Assembly: GCA_903827345.1 (NCBI GenBank)
Contig: CAIKID010000044.1
Coordinates: 1 to 7,644, forward strand
Length of the DNA: 7,644 nucleotides
Direction: 5' to 3'
Source of the DNA: an uncultured Actinomycetes bacterium
GTDB lineage: Bacteria; Actinomycetota; Actinomycetes; Nanopelagicales; Nanopelagicaceae
The first letter of the stretch is position 1. Each line of letters begins with the position of its first letter. Below, one piece after another: positions 5,474 to 7,644 of the stretch. The position numbers and the translations under genes are program-made. The notes below the pieces were generated by a model. The model made no database searches. It saw only the letters and a program-made list of their open reading frames with translations, and was not told where the DNA came from.

Positions 5474-5503
5474 TTGACAATGTTCAAATCGACACCCCAT
5501 AAT
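5474..5503 (+). promoter_or_regulatory. Promoter of the MMPL transporter gene
   Basis: TTGACA (5474-5479, perfect consensus) is 18 bases from CATAAT (5498-5503, five of six). The predicted start near 5510 leaves a leader of about 38 bases, with AAAGG (5535-5539) as ribosome-binding site 8 bases before ATG 5548. Confidence 0.7.
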
Positions 5504-5520
5504 CTGAACACTATTCAGAT
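5502..5520. promoter_or_regulatory. Likely TetR operator, 19-bp perfect palindrome
   Basis: ATCTGAA-CACTA-TTCAGAT has 7-bp perfect arms around a 5-base centre. It begins within the -10 box of the MMPL promoter and covers the predicted transcription start, so a bound repressor would block RNA polymerase. It also lies about 44 bases upstream of the TetR start, allowing autoregulation. Size and position are typical of TetR-family operators; binding itself is inferred. Confidence 0.7.
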
Positions 5521-5547
5521 ATCGACCACCCCTGAAAGGCACCACCT

Positions 5548-7644
5548 ATGTTTGAGAAACTCGGCCACAGCCTCGTTCGCCGCCGCAAGGCAGTTTTAGC
5601 GCTCTTTTTTCTTATCTTGATTGTGGCTGGCGCAAGCAGCGCCCTGCTCATCCCGCGGCTAAGTAGCGGCGGCTATAACGATCCGGCCAGTCAATCAGCG
5701 AAGGCAGATGCCTATCTAACGACCACCTTCCACGTGAAGGATCCTGCCCTAGTGCTTGTCGTTGATAGCAAAACTTCGGTGACCGATCCGACAACGGTTG
5801 CAGATGCCGCCGCACTGGAAAAGACAATGTCGGGCGAGCTGGGAGTTACCAAAGTTCTCTCCTATTGGTCCGCTGGTGGCGCTCCTGCACTCAAGAGCGT
5901 TGATGGCAAAGCTGGTTACCTATTTGTATACACAGCAAATAATGATCCGGGTGGGTCTACCGATTTAGCCAAACTCATTCAAAAGAAGTACGACGGTACC
6001 TACAAGTCGCTGCGCGTTTACGTCGGTGGATTCTCAACCATCAGTTATGCCATCTCCTCAAAGATTTCTAAAGACCTCGCAGTAGCGGAGTCGATTTCGA
6101 TTCCTCTGACCTTCCTGCTCTTACTCTTTATATTCGGCGGCCTCATCGCATCGGCGATGCCGCTCGTGGTAGGTCTTAGCGCAATTTTGGGTACCTTCCT
6201 CATCCTTTATCTGATCAGCTTGGCTACCGGAGTAAGTATCTTTGCCCTGAACCTCACAACTGGTATGGGCCTTGGACTTGGTATCGATTACTCACTTCTC
6301 ATCGTCAATCGATTCCGCGAGGAATTGCACACGGGAAAGTCAGTTGAAGATTCGATAGCGCGCACAGTTGCTACCGCTGGTCGAACGGTCTTCTTCTCCG
6401 GTCTTACAGTTCTTGTCACCATCTCATCGCTGATGTTCTTCCCGCTGATGTTCCTCAAGTCATTTGGATACGCGGGTATTGGAGTGGTCTTCACCGCAGT
6501 ATTTGGCGCTTTAATTCCGCTACCAGCCATCTTGGCGATGCTGGGTACTCGCATCGACAAGTTTGTCGTCCGCAAGAGTGCGATAACCCCTAAAGAAGAT
6601 GGCCGCTGGGCCCAAACCGCCCGCTTTGTTATGAAGCGTCCCGTGGCAGTTGTGGTCTTTGTCTTAATGATTCTCGCCATCCTGGCTACTCCAATCAAAA
6701 ATATTGTCTTCTCTGAAGTCGATAGCAGGGTGCTTCCAGCCAATAACCAGGCGGCGATAGCTTCCGCGGTCTCCATTTCACGTTTCGATGGGCAGAGCGC
6801 CAATCCGATAGAAATAATTATTCCCGGTGGGGCTGTGCATCAAGATCAACTAGCAACGTACGCAACAGATCTAGCAAAGGTGAAGAACATCGTTGCAGTT
6901 TCTGCACCTCAAGTGGTCGGCAACGATGTTCGGATATCAGCGACCTTCTCGATTAGTTCGCGCACAACACAAGCCGAAACCATGATCAATGCGGTGCGTG
7001 CTATTCCAGCGCCTTTCAAAACACTAGTGGGCGGCACCGCTGCTGATTACACAGATACGCAGGCGGGAATTTCGCGGACCGTTCCCTGGGCACTTGGTTG
7101 GATTGCCTTGTCGGTGTTGTTGCTGCTCTTTATGTATACCGGCTCGATCATCTTGCCGATTAAAGCCGTTGTTCTCAATATCCTTTCACTCGGCGCAACA
7201 ATCGGCGCACTGTCCTGGATCTTCATTGAAGGACACATGACCTGGCTGGTGGGCTCCTTCACCAAGACGGGCACAATCGATACCTCCATGGTGATCTTGA
7301 CCTGCATCGTGGTCTTTGGTCTTTCGATGGACTACGAAGTCTTCTTACTATCTCGTATCAAGGAAGAGCATGACGCCGGTCGCTCCAACATCGATGCCGT
7401 GGCTACCGGCCTACAAAGATCTGCCCGCATCATTACATCGGCGGCTGTTCTCCTAGCCGTCGTCTTCGCGGTATTTCTTACCAGCGGTGTAACAAATATC
7501 AAGACTCTGGGTTTTGGCGTCGCTTTCGCAATCCTCTTGGATTCGACCTTGGTGCGCGCACTATTAGTTCCAGCTTTGATGCGCCTCTTCGGTGAGCGCA
7601 ACTGGTGGGCACCAAAGGCTTTGCAGCGGTTCACTATTAGCCAC
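5548..7644 (+). CDS. MMPL/RND-type membrane transporter, last residues cut by window edge
   Basis: The frame from ATG 5548 is open for 699 codons to the window end; YdfJ-like relatives are about 700-750 residues, so only a short tail is missing. Topology follows the MmpL pattern: TM1 (15-36), an external domain (about 40-178), TM2-TM6 (about 184-333), a short cytoplasmic link, TM7 (365-384), a second external domain (about 386-520), then five helices (about 525-678). Both proton-relay Asp-Tyr pairs are present: D247-Y248 in G-L-G-L-G-I-D-Y-S-L and D595-Y596 in F-G-L-S-M-D-Y-E-V-F, each followed by the R-F-R-E-E / R-I-K-E-E-H helix. Family members use the proton gradient to export lipids, lipophilic compounds or drugs. 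A TetR gene and operator lie divergently upstream, so expression is probably induced by a TetR ligand. ATG 5548 is preceded by AAAGG with 8-base spacing. The substrate cannot be inferred. Confidence 0.95.
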   Translation, partial: MFEKLGHSLVRRRKAVLALFFLILIVAGASSALLIPRLSSGGYNDPASQSAKADAYLTTTFHVKDPALVLVVDSKTSVTDPTTVADAAALEKTMSGELGVTKVLSYWSAGGAPALKSVDGKAGYLFVYTANNDPGGSTDLAKLIQKKYDGTYKSLRVYVGGFSTISYAISSKISKDLAVAESISIPLTFLLLLFIFGGLIASAMPLVVGLSAILGTFLILYLISLATGVSIFALNLTTGMGLGLGIDYSLLIVNRFREELHTGKSVEDSIARTVATAGRTVFFSGLTVLVTISSLMFFPLMFLKSFGYAGIGVVFTAVFGALIPLPAILAMLGTRIDKFVVRKSAITPKEDGRWAQTARFVMKRPVAVVVFVLMILAILATPIKNIVFSEVDSRVLPANNQAAIASAVSISRFDGQSANPIEIIIPGGAVHQDQLATYATDLAKVKNIVAVSAPQVVGNDVRISATFSISSRTTQAETMINAVRAIPAPFKTLVGGTAADYTDTQAGISRTVPWALGWIALSVLLLLFMYTGSIILPIKAVVLNILSLGATIGALSWIFIEGHMTWLVGSFTKTGTIDTSMVILTCIVVFGLSMDYEVFLLSRIKEEHDAGRSNIDAVATGLQRSARIITSAAVLLAVVFAVFLTSGVTNIKTLGFGVAFAILLDSTLVRALLVPALMRLFGERNWWAPKALQRFTISH

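Noticed and set aside
6288..6803. 171-residue minus-strand frame opposite the MMPL gene
   Set aside because: The plus strand encodes a continuous MMPL transporter with both Asp-Tyr motifs; the antisense frame has shadow-like composition. Those at 7047-7307 and 7332-7634 were rejected for the same reason.

Overview
The window reads as a chromosomal segment of an actinobacterium (Actinomycetota) with intermediate base composition. The evidence is gene content and order: a RimJ-type acetyltransferase, a MoeA/gephyrin-like Glp protein, a 5-formyltetrahydrofolate cyclo-ligase (5-FCL) and an FmdB/Ruc zinc-ribbon protein are the neighbours seen around Mycobacterium tuberculosis Rv0991c-Rv0995, and CopD-CtaG fusions are typical of the phylum. 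Balanced composition and tight packing would fit a small-genome lineage such as the freshwater Nanopelagicales, but that placement is a guess. No phage, IS element, CRISPR array, tRNA or rRNA was seen, and no stretch above 300 bases lacks a gene.

Layout. On the minus strand, 1304 to 1 holds glp followed after 2 bases by a rimJ-like gene that leaves the window at base 1. Divergent from glp, 47 bases away, is 5-FCL (plus, GTG start at 1352). Its 3' end overlaps the 3' end of a convergent minus-strand pair, a CopC-like anchored protein (3806-4405) and a CopD-CtaG fusion (1896-3791), probably one operon concerned with copper handling or cytochrome oxidase assembly. The FmdB/Ruc gene (4499-4699, plus) diverges from the copC-like gene. 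A minus-strand pair follows: a TetR-family regulator (start near 5458) and a translationally coupled 38-residue acidic protein (4713-4829). Divergent from these is a large MMPL/RND-type membrane transporter (5548 to the right edge, lacking only its extreme C-terminus).

How the genes relate. The TetR gene and the MMPL gene look like a classic regulator-pump pair. A 19-bp perfect inverted repeat lies on the -10/start-site region of a good promoter (TTGACA-18-CATAAT) in front of the pump. The Glp, RimJ, 5-FCL and FmdB genes are a conserved actinobacterial neighbourhood, but galU, usually between 5-FCL and glp, is absent, and the CopC/CopD-CtaG pair sits between 5-FCL and fmdB.

The most unusual item is Glp. 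It lacks the whole internal lobe that carries the DNSAMDGYA motif of MoeA, and its remaining molybdopterin-site motifs are degraded, while the fold and the C-terminal domain are kept. It looks like a MoeA scaffold stripped of enzyme activity, which fits the proposed cell-division role of actinobacterial Glp. A second unusual item is the CopC-like protein, whose exported domain has no His, Met or Cys at all.
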